This document shows, piece by piece, positions 1 through 6,473 of a stretch of 8,079 nt of DNA. The position numbers and the translations under genes were made by a program. Under the pieces are notes generated by a model. The model ran no database searches. It saw only the letters and a list, made by a program, of their open reading frames with translations, and had not been told where the DNA came from. The stretch is from an uncultured Pseudomonadota bacterium. Its GTDB lineage: Bacteria; Myxococcota; UBA796. Where the stretch lies: NCBI GenBank assembly GCA_913040875.1, contig CAJWHX010000137.1:1-8079 (forward strand). The letters are read 5' to 3'. The first letter of the stretch is position 1, and each line of letters begins with the position of its first letter.

Positions 1-1122
1 GCAGAGGAAAAAAACGTACTATTAATGGATGAACTTCCAAGTGAGTTTCCAGATAGTGTCAGCGTAGAGTTGAGCCCCATTCCTGATGAGTCTCTGGCGC
101 TGCTTCTCTATACCAGTGGCACAACAGGTCGACCAAAAGGAGCGATGATCTCCCATGCCAATTTAATGGCTTCAATGCAGGCATTGCACAAATCGTGGCA
201 GTGGACTGCAGACGATAAGTTGTTGCACCTATTGCCACTCTTTCATGTACATGGACTTGTTGTCGCTCAGTTCGGTGCACTGTATGCCAATGCCTGTACC
301 ATGTGGATGCCCTCAAAATGGACTCCTGAAGACATTGTGTCGACTTGGAATCACCATCAAATATCGATTTGTATGATGGTTCCAACAATTGTACATCGTC
401 TATTGTCTGTAGGAGAGGTACCTGACTTGCCTAGATTGCGTTTGGTAACATCGGGTTCTGCACCATTGCCTGTACATGCCCATCAACAATTTCAGGCTAC
501 CTTTGGTCAACACATCGTTGAGCGATACGGCATGACTGAAGTGGGCATCGTTCTATCAAATCCATATCCAACTGGGCAACGTGCTGGAACTGTTGGGTTT
601 CCACTCGGAAAGATGAGATTTAAAATCGTAGATATGGATGGAAACGAGTGCGGTATCGGCGAGGTTGGTGAATTGCTTATTGCTGGACCTTCGGTCATTT
701 CTGGATACTGGGAACAACCCGAGGCTACAGATCGTACCATCTTAGATGGATGGCTATATAGTGGAGATTTGGCATCGATCGATGCGGAAGGCTATTACAG
801 TATTGTTGGTCGATCTAAGGATCTTATTATTTCTGGTGGATTCAATGTGTATCCAACTGAGATTGAGCGTGTGTTGTTGGAGTTAGACACGATAGAACAG
901 GTGGCCGTAGTTGGTTTACCCAATGATGAATGGGGCGAAGTGGTCGTAGCCGTTGTGATCGGCACTGCTTCATGGGCTGAGGTGCAGCGACTTTGCAACG
1001 CTAAATTGGCACCTTACAAGCGTCCGCGCCACTTGATTCATGTCTCAGAGTTTCCCCGGAATGCAATGGGGAAAGTCCAGAAGTCGAAGATTAGAGTCTC
1101 TGTACAAGAGTCCTTAGGATAA
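1..1122 (+). CDS. AMP-forming acyl-CoA synthetase, malonyl-CoA synthetase (MatB/ACSF3)-like; 5' end outside window
   Basis: This enzyme is predicted to activate a carboxylic acid with ATP and CoA through an acyl-adenylate, in the cytoplasm. The reading frame is open from base 1; 373 residues are visible and about 120-130 N-terminal ones are missing compared with MatB enzymes of about 500. Visible landmarks (numbered from base 1) are the P-loop-like TSGTTGRPKG (38-47), the YGMTE motif (176-180), the YSGD motif (253-256), the hinge region GRSKDLIISGG (270-280), and the C-terminal NAMGK motif whose Lys (358) is the usual adenylation lysine. MatB/ACSF3-like signs are the LPLFHVHGL segment and SNPYPTGQRAGTVGFPL; the Arg in RAGTVGFPL corresponds to the residue that contacts the malonate carboxylate in that family. 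A malonate or methylmalonate substrate is therefore likely, but a medium- or long-chain acid is possible. It ends 24 bp before the lipoprotein gene on the same strand, so the two may share a transcript. Confidence 0.9.
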   Translation, partial: AEEKNVLLMDELPSEFPDSVSVELSPIPDESLALLLYTSGTTGRPKGAMISHANLMASMQALHKSWQWTADDKLLHLLPLFHVHGLVVAQFGALYANACTMWMPSKWTPEDIVSTWNHHQISICMMVPTIVHRLLSVGEVPDLPRLRLVTSGSAPLPVHAHQQFQATFGQHIVERYGMTEVGIVLSNPYPTGQRAGTVGFPLGKMRFKIVDMDGNECGIGEVGELLIAGPSVISGYWEQPEATDRTILDGWLYSGDLASIDAEGYYSIVGRSKDLIISGGFNVYPTEIERVLLELDTIEQVAVVGLPNDEWGEVVVAVVIGTASWAEVQRLCNAKLAPYKRPRHLIHVSEFPRNAMGKVQKSKIRVSVQESLG

Positions 1123-1134
1123 CCATACGTCATC

Positions 1135-1140
1135 GGAGGT
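1135..1140 (+). promoter_or_regulatory. Shine-Dalgarno GGAGGT for the lipoprotein gene
   Basis: A perfect GGAGGT lies 3 nt before the ATG at 1144 and 6 nt before the ATG at 1147. The spacing favours 1147 as the start. A stop codon in the same frame at 1120-1122 (the end of the synthetase gene) rules out a much longer N-terminus. Confidence 0.75.
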
Positions 1141-1146
1141 CACATG

Positions 1147-3147
1147 ATGTGGTTGTTATTGGGCTGTCAGCAAGAGACGATTCGTATTTTCGCGCTAGAA
1201 GAGCAGCTAGAAACGATAACATTCTTCGTTGAGGCTGTGGAAGATGAAAGACTCGAAGTTGTTCAAAGTTCCAACCCATCTCGTTCTGCACGAAGATACA
1301 ACGGTTGGTCGGTGGCTTTAGAATTGAATGAGGAAAGCATTGCCGACGCATACAGGATCTCAGAATTAAGAGAGGATAAGTTCGAATGGTTGATTGAAGG
1401 CGATACACTTGGGATGCAATATGGACTAGCAGATATCTTAGAACACATGAACTATCGGTTCTATCATCCATATAAAAGTTACGTTCCAGATGATATAATA
1501 GAACCACAAATACTTGATATTCAAGAGGAATGGCAAAATCCAGAAATGAAGAGGCGCGGTTTGCACATGCACACATTGCATCCAATAGAAGGCTATTATG
1601 ACTTTTGGGAGCCCAGTGAAGAGCATCTCTACAGAGCCAAACGAGTGATCGATTGGACGATCAAAAATCGAGGCAACTATATTGAGTGGGTCGGTTTAGA
1701 CAACATTACAGACAATCCAATAGCTCATGAAGCTTGGAAAGTACATACCCAGGCTATTTTGGCAGATGTGCATCAACGAGGTGCTACTGCAGGTTTGGGA
1801 GTTCAGTTGTTTGGATCCGGAAATCTACAGAATGCATTTGATTTGGTGGATGATGTGAACGGCAATCGAGAAGCTCAAATATCAAGTCGATTGATGCTGG
1901 TTCTCGATGAATTAGACTTTGATGTTTTGGAGATGTCGTTTGGAGAGTTTTTTGATGAGGAGCCCCAAGAGTTCATTGATTCAGTCAATCAAGCCTATGA
2001 TGTTGTTCAATCGGTAAAGCCCGGTATTGAAATGACATCACGTCTGCATGTTGGTGATGATTTACAGGTCACCTACAATGACGAGGAGATGATTTATTAC
2101 TTTCTAGCTGCCTATGCGAATCCAGAGATTACACCTTGGGTACATACGGTGATGTACTACAATCTCTTTGAACCAAGCAATGGAGCCTATCATCACGATG
2201 ATTTCAGTGAGCATAGAGCGTTTCTATTTGACCGCTTAGAGAATGGATTGCCCGTGGCCTATTTTCCAGAGTCGGCATATTGGGTGGCTTTTGACAATTC
2301 TGTTCCCACCTATTTGCCGATGTACATTCGATCTAGATGGTTGGATATCTTTGAAATTAAGAGACAATCGACAGAAAATGGACATGCCATGCTGACAGAT
2401 CACACCTTGTTTTCCAGTGGGTGGGAGCTGGGGTATTGGCAAAATGATGTGGCCACATTACGAATGAATTGGTCTGTACCTGAGTCATATATATCTGTTT
2501 TTAAAGATTTATTTGGAAACTATGATAATGGTGGGAGGCTTTCGGAAGCCTTGTTTGAGTTTTCAGAGCGGCAAAAGAAGGCAATGATTGATGACAATTT
2601 GGATGCCTACACGTGTGGAATCGATAACATCATGGAACTTGGATATTCTCAAGACATCATTGCACAACCGACCCGTCTGAGTTTTAGAGACATGCTTGAG
2701 GTTGATCCTGAGGAGATTTCCGTGGTGCGAGATGCGTTAACCTCATATATTTCGGACATTAACAGCATCTATTTTCCCGATCCGAACGACGCGTGGCAAG
2801 AAGAGATTCTGAACGGCGTACAAATGGATATCCACCGAGCGCAGTTTATGGAGTATCTACTTACCGCGATGCTCAATCACCGTCAGAGCAATGCATCTGG
2901 AGTTTCAGAGAATCTTTCGAAGGCCGCAGATGAATTACAACAGGGACAATCATTGATGGATACAATGCGAGCCATGACATGGGATCCAAATGGGGAACGA
3001 CTCTTTACAGAGGGCGCAAACAGTACCATTTATCAATTTGGCTATCTTCATCGTGCCAGTGATCTGTGTTATTGGCAGAGAGAGTATATTCAAGCGACAA
3101 ATGCGATTGTTGGATTCAATAATGCTCCGCCAGGTTGTGGTCTATAA
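1147..3147 (+). CDS. Unrecognised predicted lipoprotein, possible glycoside-hydrolase-like TIM barrel
   Basis: Protein of 666 residues that I cannot assign to a named family. The N-terminus MWLLLGCQQ has a lipobox-like LLGC with Cys at residue 7, suggesting lipid attachment and an envelope location, although the signal is very short and lacks a basic n-region. Residues about 50-115 end in a segment (GDTLGMQYGLADILEHMNYR, then FYHP) resembling the small alpha/beta domain that precedes the barrel in GH20, GH67 and related hydrolases. After it come RRGLHMHTLHPIEG (about 137-149) and alternating strand/helix segments with clusters of aromatic and acidic residues (EMSFGEFFDEEPQE near 263; MYYNLFEPSNGAYHHDD near 336; YFPESAYWVAFD near 372), as expected of a carbohydrate-binding TIM barrel. 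The last 200 residues look helical. A polysaccharide-related role is an inference; no catalytic pair can be named. The start at 1147 is chosen for its 6-nt spacing from GGAGGT; 1144 is the alternative. The gene is convergent with the thioesterase gene, 7 bp away. Confidence 0.8.
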   Translation: MWLLLGCQQETIRIFALEEQLETITFFVEAVEDERLEVVQSSNPSRSARRYNGWSVALELNEESIADAYRISELREDKFEWLIEGDTLGMQYGLADILEHMNYRFYHPYKSYVPDDIIEPQILDIQEEWQNPEMKRRGLHMHTLHPIEGYYDFWEPSEEHLYRAKRVIDWTIKNRGNYIEWVGLDNITDNPIAHEAWKVHTQAILADVHQRGATAGLGVQLFGSGNLQNAFDLVDDVNGNREAQISSRLMLVLDELDFDVLEMSFGEFFDEEPQEFIDSVNQAYDVVQSVKPGIEMTSRLHVGDDLQVTYNDEEMIYYFLAAYANPEITPWVHTVMYYNLFEPSNGAYHHDDFSEHRAFLFDRLENGLPVAYFPESAYWVAFDNSVPTYLPMYIRSRWLDIFEIKRQSTENGHAMLTDHTLFSSGWELGYWQNDVATLRMNWSVPESYISVFKDLFGNYDNGGRLSEALFEFSERQKKAMIDDNLDAYTCGIDNIMELGYSQDIIAQPTRLSFRDMLEVDPEEISVVRDALTSYISDINSIYFPDPNDAWQEEILNGVQMDIHRAQFMEYLLTAMLNHRQSNASGVSENLSKAADELQQGQSLMDTMRAMTWDPNGERLFTEGANSTIYQFGYLHRASDLCYWQREYIQATNAIVGFNNAPPGCGL

Positions 3148-3168
3148 AATCTACTTAAGGGTGTAGAT
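3146..3168 (-). terminator. Weak hairpin between convergent genes, possible terminator for the thioesterase
   Basis: ATCTAC (3149-3154) and GTAGAT (3163-3168) form a 6-bp inverted repeat with an 8-nt loop that contains the thioesterase stop codon. Read on the minus strand, the stem is followed by TTTATA, which is weakly like an intrinsic terminator. The stem is short and A/T-rich, and on the plus strand no T-run follows, so any bidirectional role is doubtful. Confidence 0.25.
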
Positions 3169-3559
3169 CCAGTTTGCGCAGTACAACATCTGGTAGCTTG
3201 ACCAAATTTCTATGTCGGTCTACGCACACTAAATCTATTAATCCTTCGACAAGAACCGCATTGTCTACGTTCAGTTTGGCGGTTTGTTTAAATATCAATC
3301 GAAAGGCACTTTCCTGTTCAACGGTGGTTTCAATACGCACGTGGTCGCCGAACTGAGCGCCTTTTTTATAGGTGAGATCTGCTTTGTATACCACAAATCC
3401 AATGCCGTGCTCTTCAAAGAGGGTCACCAGTGCCGAAATACCCAATAGGTGCTCTCGTGCTCGTTCGAAATACTTGAGGTAGTTGGCGTGGTAAACAACA
3501 CCAGAGTGGTCGGTGTCTTCGTAATAAACTTGGACATGAAATGTATTTTGGATGGTCAT
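3155..3559 (-). CDS. ybgC: YbgC-like hotdog-fold acyl-CoA thioesterase
   Basis: This 134-residue protein, the usual length for the family, is predicted to hydrolyse acyl-CoA thioesters in the cytoplasm. The N-terminal signature YYEDTDHSGVVYHANYLKYF (12-31) is the classic 4-hydroxybenzoyl-CoA thioesterase/YbgC motif. Asp17 matches the catalytic aspartate and His24 the conserved histidine. The central helix (FERAREHLLG, 31-40) and the following strands fit a single hotdog domain. In many proteobacteria ybgC sits next to tolQRAB-pal, but no tol or pal gene is present here. Its closest metabolic relation in the window is the acyl-CoA synthetase, which acts in the opposite direction on CoA esters but is on the other strand. 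No strong Shine-Dalgarno is visible before the ATG at 3559. The family call is firm; the natural substrate is unknown. Confidence 0.92.
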   Translation of the reverse strand: MTIQNTFHVQVYYEDTDHSGVVYHANYLKYFERAREHLLGISALVTLFEEHGIGFVVYKADLTYKKGAQFGDHVRIETTVEQESAFRLIFKQTAKLNVDNAVLVEGLIDLVCVDRHRNLVKLPDVVLRKLDLHP

Positions 3560-3651
3560 GATCTATCAAATGAGGTCTGAATAATTTGTTCGCAGTAGTC
3601 TAAATGTAAAAGACGTTGTATCTAGAAAATTGCATTAAATCCATCCGAGTT

Positions 3652-3681
3652 TTGAAGCGGGCATCGTTCGATCAGTATTCT
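3652..3681 (+). promoter_or_regulatory. Candidate sigma-70-like promoter for the AAA+/VWA pair
   Basis: TTGAAG (3652-3657) and TATTCT (3676-3681) each match 4 of 6 consensus bases and are separated by 18 nt. They would give a leader of roughly 30-35 nt before the ATG at 3722. Matches of this quality are common by chance, so this is tentative. Confidence 0.25.
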
Positions 3682-3712
3682 CCAATCCCCACACATCAAT
3701 ATCACTACAACC

Positions 3713-3716
3713 GAGG
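3713..3716 (+). promoter_or_regulatory. Ribosome binding site GAGG of the AAA+ gene
   Basis: GAGG lies 5 nt before the ATG at 3722 and supports that start. An out-of-frame ATG at 3718 sits between them and would open a reading frame of only about two dozen codons. Confidence 0.5.
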
Positions 3717-3721
3717 CATGA

Positions 3722-6472
3722 ATGGCTACAGAGTCAACCACAAACAATCCGGTGAACACATCCAATTTGTCTACCAAAATCATAATTAAAACAGTGAACC
3801 CAATATTTACGGATATAACGGAACTATTCTCCGATGGATTTACAGTCGAATCTCAAGTTGATAAGTCGATTCAAACTACAGAATTGGTGTACGGTGTCGG
3901 TGTAGACATGAAAATGCTACAAAATATCTTGAAAAAATTGAATTATCTGCCCATTTCACAAGTTCGTTCGACCGTGATAGATCCAAATGTTGTCGAATTG
4001 CGATTGGGGCGATTTGAGCACGAACGTCACACTTTCAGTATTAAGACGAATACACCTCAGTTTTTACAACGAATACAACAGGATTTTGGAACGGTACTTC
4101 TCGACGCGAATATATCGATTCAGCCGAAGCCAAACAACAGTATTCAATATGGTGGAGCAGATGAAACATTTGTTCGTTTATTGGCATTGAAGTTAAAGAA
4201 ACTGACGGGTGATGAGGTGACGCTCAATAAGGCTTGGGGAGATGATGATGGAGACATCTGGCTTCATGTGGTCGATCCAGAAACGAAAGGAAAACCAATA
4301 AGGGCGTGGCTTCCAATAGCGCTAAGCTGCGATGATCCTGCCTTTGCTCAAGATGTTTTGGATTGTTTGAAATCAGCAGGTTTTGAGAAGATTCGTTTGG
4401 CTGAAGAGGATGAAAAGCAGGCCCCGCATCCAGGTTTCTTCTTCGAACCAGCTGGTTTTTTGAGCGAGTCTAGACACTCTCGACGCAATCGAACCACTCA
4501 ACCAAAAGGAAAAGGTCGAAGGCCACAAAGAAATGTATCTATTCCAACAGTGGTTCGCGATGTTGAGACAGTGGTCTCTGGTTTATTAAAACGGGCCAAT
4601 ATCAGCTCCAATGAGTTTCCATTGGAGCTTGGGACGGAAGTGAATAATGCACCGGCCATTTTGCATCTTCCGATAGTTAAGTGTCGTTCTGGTGCAATCA
4701 TGCCATATGGTGGAAATTTTCCCGGTGCTTTTCCCATTACAATTAGAACAGATGATTTATTGCTTGCTGAAGGATTGTCTGCACAGCTTCGTGAAAAAGG
4801 CTTTTTGGTCAAAACAGCGTATGTAGATTCCAGCGAACTACTCAATCCGTGCATGGACTGGGGAGAATTCTCCAGCCATACATTGGCTTCAGATCTGAAG
4901 AAAACCATAGGCGATTATTTAGTATCCCAATCATTACCAGGTCTGTTACCGCCCATCATTCGAAAAGCCGATAGTAAAGAGATCAATATCGATCTGCCAA
5001 GCGCCAAAAACTTTCCATTGTCCCAAAGACGCTATAGTGAAGTTTCGAGGGCTTTTACAGTCTCTGTAAACGTCGAGCGTACAAATCCACATTTTGCGCA
5101 GATCGAACAGAAGCTAATGGCTCTTGGAGTTCGTAGAGTGAAGACTCGACGTGGTCGTGGACCTGGTGAGAACATCATTCACTTTGGTGGTGCTCCATCT
5201 GCTTTGATGGCGGAAATTATAGGGGTGGTTCAGCCATACTTGGATTCAGACTTTGAGATGACTCAGTATTGGGGAGATGAGGATCGCGATATCTACATTT
5301 TCTTACCCGAGATCAAAGAAGAACCATTGGACAGAGAACCCACCTTTGATATCCAAAAATGGTTGGGTTCGACCCGTGTTCAAGTGAATAGACCATTTAT
5401 CTCTACGAACTCGGATGTGGTCGTAGGCAATATCACAATGGTCCGTTCAAAGCGATTTGATCATCCTAGAACACCCAATTTGCAAGACTTTACACATTAT
5501 TGTATTGATTCGAAGACTGCGAGTTTGTTGGAGAGAGTCTCAGAAGCGGTAATGGGAGATGAATGTTTGCTTTTGGAAGGGTCTACCGCCACATCTAAGA
5601 CATCCTCGATCTTGTATTTGGCTGCATTGGTTGGCCAACCGGTGATGCGTTTAAACCTCAGTGGTGCGACAGATGTTTCAGAATTTGTCGGTCGTTTTGT
5701 TCCCGATGAAACCCGTGAAGGAAACGGATGGAAATGGGAGGACGGTCCAGTTGTCAAGGCGATGCTTGAAGGGTATTGGCTCATCTTGGACGAGCTGAAT
5801 TTGGCTGAGGCTTCTGTTCTAGAACGTCTCAATTCTATTTTAGAGCGCAATCCATCGTTATTGTTGTCTGAGTACAACGATCGATTAATTGGTGGAGAGG
5901 AGTTTCCTGTACACACTGCATTCCGAGTGTTTGGGACACAGAATCCGGAGCACTATGCAGGTCGAAATGCCCTGTCTCCAGCATACCGAGATCGTTTTCA
6001 TGAGACTCATGTCAGCAATCCCAATTTAGATGCTACGGCAATGGAAGAGATGTTGAATTGGTTGGTCTTTGGTCAGACACCGAATATTCTAGTGAATGGG
6101 ATGGAGTACGCTGGATTTGGTACATATGAGCCAACAGTTATTGCTGAGATTCCATCGATGGGCCGTTTCTTGAAATCTGTATCGATATTTCATGCCTCTC
6201 TTTGTGCAGCCTCGAGTGCTGAAAAGGGTGGAGTTCCCAAGATAGGTGCAGATCGAATGGGGGGGTATTCATTTACTCGTAGAGGTCTATTGAGATTGAC
6301 CGAGTTTTTACACCGACATTTGAGTCCACAGCTGTCCAAGGTAGAAATCGATCGAGTGTATCGATTGGCACTTGTTCGAACGTATTTGGATAGAGTGGAT
6401 GTCAGGGAGCATGCACAGGTAATCAACTTGCTGAATGCCGCTGGTATTGGTCCTGAAACATGGGTGCTGTAG
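3722..6472 (+). CDS. MoxR/AAA_5-type AAA+ ATPase with long repetitive N-terminal region
   Basis: Protein of 916 residues, about 2.5 times the length of ordinary MoxR ATPases. The C-terminal third is the ATPase: Walker A GSTATSKTS (620-628, Lys626), a helix-2 insert region (NLSGATDVSEFVGRF, 645-659), Walker B WLILDELN (686-693, Asp690 and Glu691), sensor 1 GTQNP (738-742, Asn741), arginine-finger candidates in YRDRF (755-759), and a lid with SFTRRG (850-855). The Gly normally before the Walker A Lys is Ser. Residues 1-600 match no domain I recognise. They contain a repeated unit of strand, helix and strand, and a longer duplication in which a [YF]GGA motif (143-146, 488-491) precedes a WGD[DE]D-x-DI[WY] motif (172-180, 517-525) at identical spacing. 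A basic linker lies at about 248-271. No signal peptide or membrane segment is seen, so it is cytoplasmic. The stop codon is 1 bp before the VWA partner gene, so translation is probably coupled. A chaperone or remodelling role acting through the partner is inferred; the client is unknown. Confidence 0.9.
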   Translation: MATESTTNNPVNTSNLSTKIIIKTVNPIFTDITELFSDGFTVESQVDKSIQTTELVYGVGVDMKMLQNILKKLNYLPISQVRSTVIDPNVVELRLGRFEHERHTFSIKTNTPQFLQRIQQDFGTVLLDANISIQPKPNNSIQYGGADETFVRLLALKLKKLTGDEVTLNKAWGDDDGDIWLHVVDPETKGKPIRAWLPIALSCDDPAFAQDVLDCLKSAGFEKIRLAEEDEKQAPHPGFFFEPAGFLSESRHSRRNRTTQPKGKGRRPQRNVSIPTVVRDVETVVSGLLKRANISSNEFPLELGTEVNNAPAILHLPIVKCRSGAIMPYGGNFPGAFPITIRTDDLLLAEGLSAQLREKGFLVKTAYVDSSELLNPCMDWGEFSSHTLASDLKKTIGDYLVSQSLPGLLPPIIRKADSKEINIDLPSAKNFPLSQRRYSEVSRAFTVSVNVERTNPHFAQIEQKLMALGVRRVKTRRGRGPGENIIHFGGAPSALMAEIIGVVQPYLDSDFEMTQYWGDEDRDIYIFLPEIKEEPLDREPTFDIQKWLGSTRVQVNRPFISTNSDVVVGNITMVRSKRFDHPRTPNLQDFTHYCIDSKTASLLERVSEAVMGDECLLLEGSTATSKTSSILYLAALVGQPVMRLNLSGATDVSEFVGRFVPDETREGNGWKWEDGPVVKAMLEGYWLILDELNLAEASVLERLNSILERNPSLLLSEYNDRLIGGEEFPVHTAFRVFGTQNPEHYAGRNALSPAYRDRFHETHVSNPNLDATAMEEMLNWLVFGQTPNILVNGMEYAGFGTYEPTVIAEIPSMGRFLKSVSIFHASLCAASSAEKGGVPKIGADRMGGYSFTRRGLLRLTEFLHRHLSPQLSKVEIDRVYRLALVRTYLDRVDVREHAQVINLLNAAGIGPETWVL
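4031..4261 (+). repeat. Protein-level repeat, first copy, in the AAA+ N-terminal region
   Basis: Encodes residues about 104-180: TFSIKTN, then a helix, then YGGA (143-146) and WGDDDGDIW (172-180). It aligns with the copy at 5051-5296. From the Tyr of YGGA to the Trp of WGD is 29 residues in both copies, and the second copy has about 5 extra residues before GGA. The similarity is in the protein and is not obvious in the DNA, so the duplication is old. Confidence 0.6.
5051..5296 (+). repeat. Protein-level repeat, second copy, in the AAA+ N-terminal region
   Basis: Encodes residues about 444-525: AFTVSVN, a helix (PHFAQIEQKLMALGV), FGGA (488-491) and WGDEDRDIY (517-525). It is the counterpart of the copy at 4031-4261. 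Two shorter, weaker relatives of the first half of the unit occur at residues about 195-230 and 336-369. Confidence 0.6.
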
Positions 6473-6473
6473 A

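Larger units (their letters stand above)
3560..3721. other. Divergent intergenic region between thioesterase and AAA+ genes
   Basis: This 162-bp non-coding gap must hold the promoter for the rightward AAA+/VWA pair and probably that of the leftward thioesterase. I saw no convincing operator palindrome, riboswitch or small RNA. Leftward, TTTACA followed downstream by TATTCA has a 21-nt spacing, too long for a normal sigma-70 promoter, so I do not call it. Confidence 0.6.

Noticed and set aside
1130..1585. Minus-strand reading frame of 151 codons opposite the start of the lipoprotein gene
   Set aside because: The plus-strand gene has a perfect Shine-Dalgarno and lipobox; the antisense product has no plausible features.
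3174..3356. Plus-strand reading frame of 60 codons inside the thioesterase gene
   Set aside because: It is antisense to a well-supported YbgC family gene, and its product is Ser/Thr/Arg-rich without domain signs.
4498..4908. Minus-strand reading frame of 136 codons opposite the AAA+ gene
   Set aside because: It overlaps fully the N-terminal region whose protein repeats show that the plus strand is coding; no ribosome binding site or recognisable motif.
5497..5916. Minus-strand reading frame of 139 codons opposite the ATPase domain
   Set aside because: It lies opposite the Walker A/B region of the AAA+ protein and is a shadow of that gene.
6435..6473. Upstream ATG at 6435 as the start of the VWA protein
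   Set aside because: It would overlap the AAA+ gene by 38 bp and adds 13 residues without domain value; the ATG at 6474, next to the upstream stop, fits translational coupling better.
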